Assembly (NCBI GenBank): GCA_007123695.1
Contig: SLGN01000474.1
Coordinates: forward strand, 1 to 7,028
DNA: 7,028 nucleotides
Reading direction: 5' to 3'
From: Verrucomicrobiales bacterium
GTDB taxonomy: Bacteria > Verrucomicrobiota > Verrucomicrobiia > Verrucomicrobiales > DEV007
The position numbers and the translations under genes were made by a program. A model generated the notes under the pieces. That model was not told the origin of the DNA. It was given only the letters and a program-made list of their open reading frames with translations, and did not search any database. Positions 6,976-7,028 of the stretch are shown in pieces (the first letter of the stretch is position 1; the number at the start of each line of letters is the position of its first letter).

Positions 6976-7028
6976 GAATCTGCCCTGGCCTCTCCCGATG
7001 AAGCCTTGGTGGCGCGATCGGTCGCGGT

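Noticed and set aside
3063..7001. A 1312-codon plus-strand open frame fully antisense to the kinase
   Set aside because: Its translation is Arg/Pro/Leu/Gln-rich with no domain. It is what a G+C-rich gene with G/C third positions leaves on the opposite strand, while the kinase strand has every catalytic motif.

Overview
The window looks like a G+C-rich bacterial chromosome segment. The two large minus-strand genes are an ECF-type sigma factor (opening with a FPQTRWTLV motif) and a membrane-anchored TPR Ser/Thr kinase. Both are of a style I know mainly from Verrucomicrobiota, Planctomycetota and Acidobacteriota; Verrucomicrobiota is my best guess, from family resemblance only.

Layout. 1-113: window edge, nothing supportable. 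114-884 (-): ECF-like sigma factor. 885-971: short gap with a small direct repeat. 972-3066 (+): a run of damaged genes. It holds the C-terminal tail of a VapB-like antitoxin (972-1070), the N-terminal stub of its VapC/PIN toxin (1070-1162), an almost complete OLD/RecF-like AAA ATPase (1292-2738) broken by a one-base frameshift in a C7 run, and a partner gene overlapping it by one base (2738-3066) that has lost its middle and changed frame. 3067-3113: 47-base convergent gap. 3114-6959 (-): receptor-like Ser/Thr kinase of about 1281 residues, whose reading frame stays open to the right edge of the window.

How the genes relate. The sigma factor and kinase share a strand, and such pairs are commonly linked as a signalling unit, with the kinase thought to sense through its exported C-terminal region. 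Here the plus-strand cassette lies between them, with the kinase on the 5' side. The cassette is visibly less G+C-rich than the kinase and reads as an acquired, decaying accessory island: a toxin-antitoxin locus cut short on both sides, then a two-gene ATPase/partner unit whose one-base stop-start overlap (TGATG) suggests translational coupling. That unit has the architecture of two-gene anti-phage systems, but no defence role can be shown from sequence alone. Both of its genes appear inactive here unless the frameshift is a sequencing error or is bypassed.
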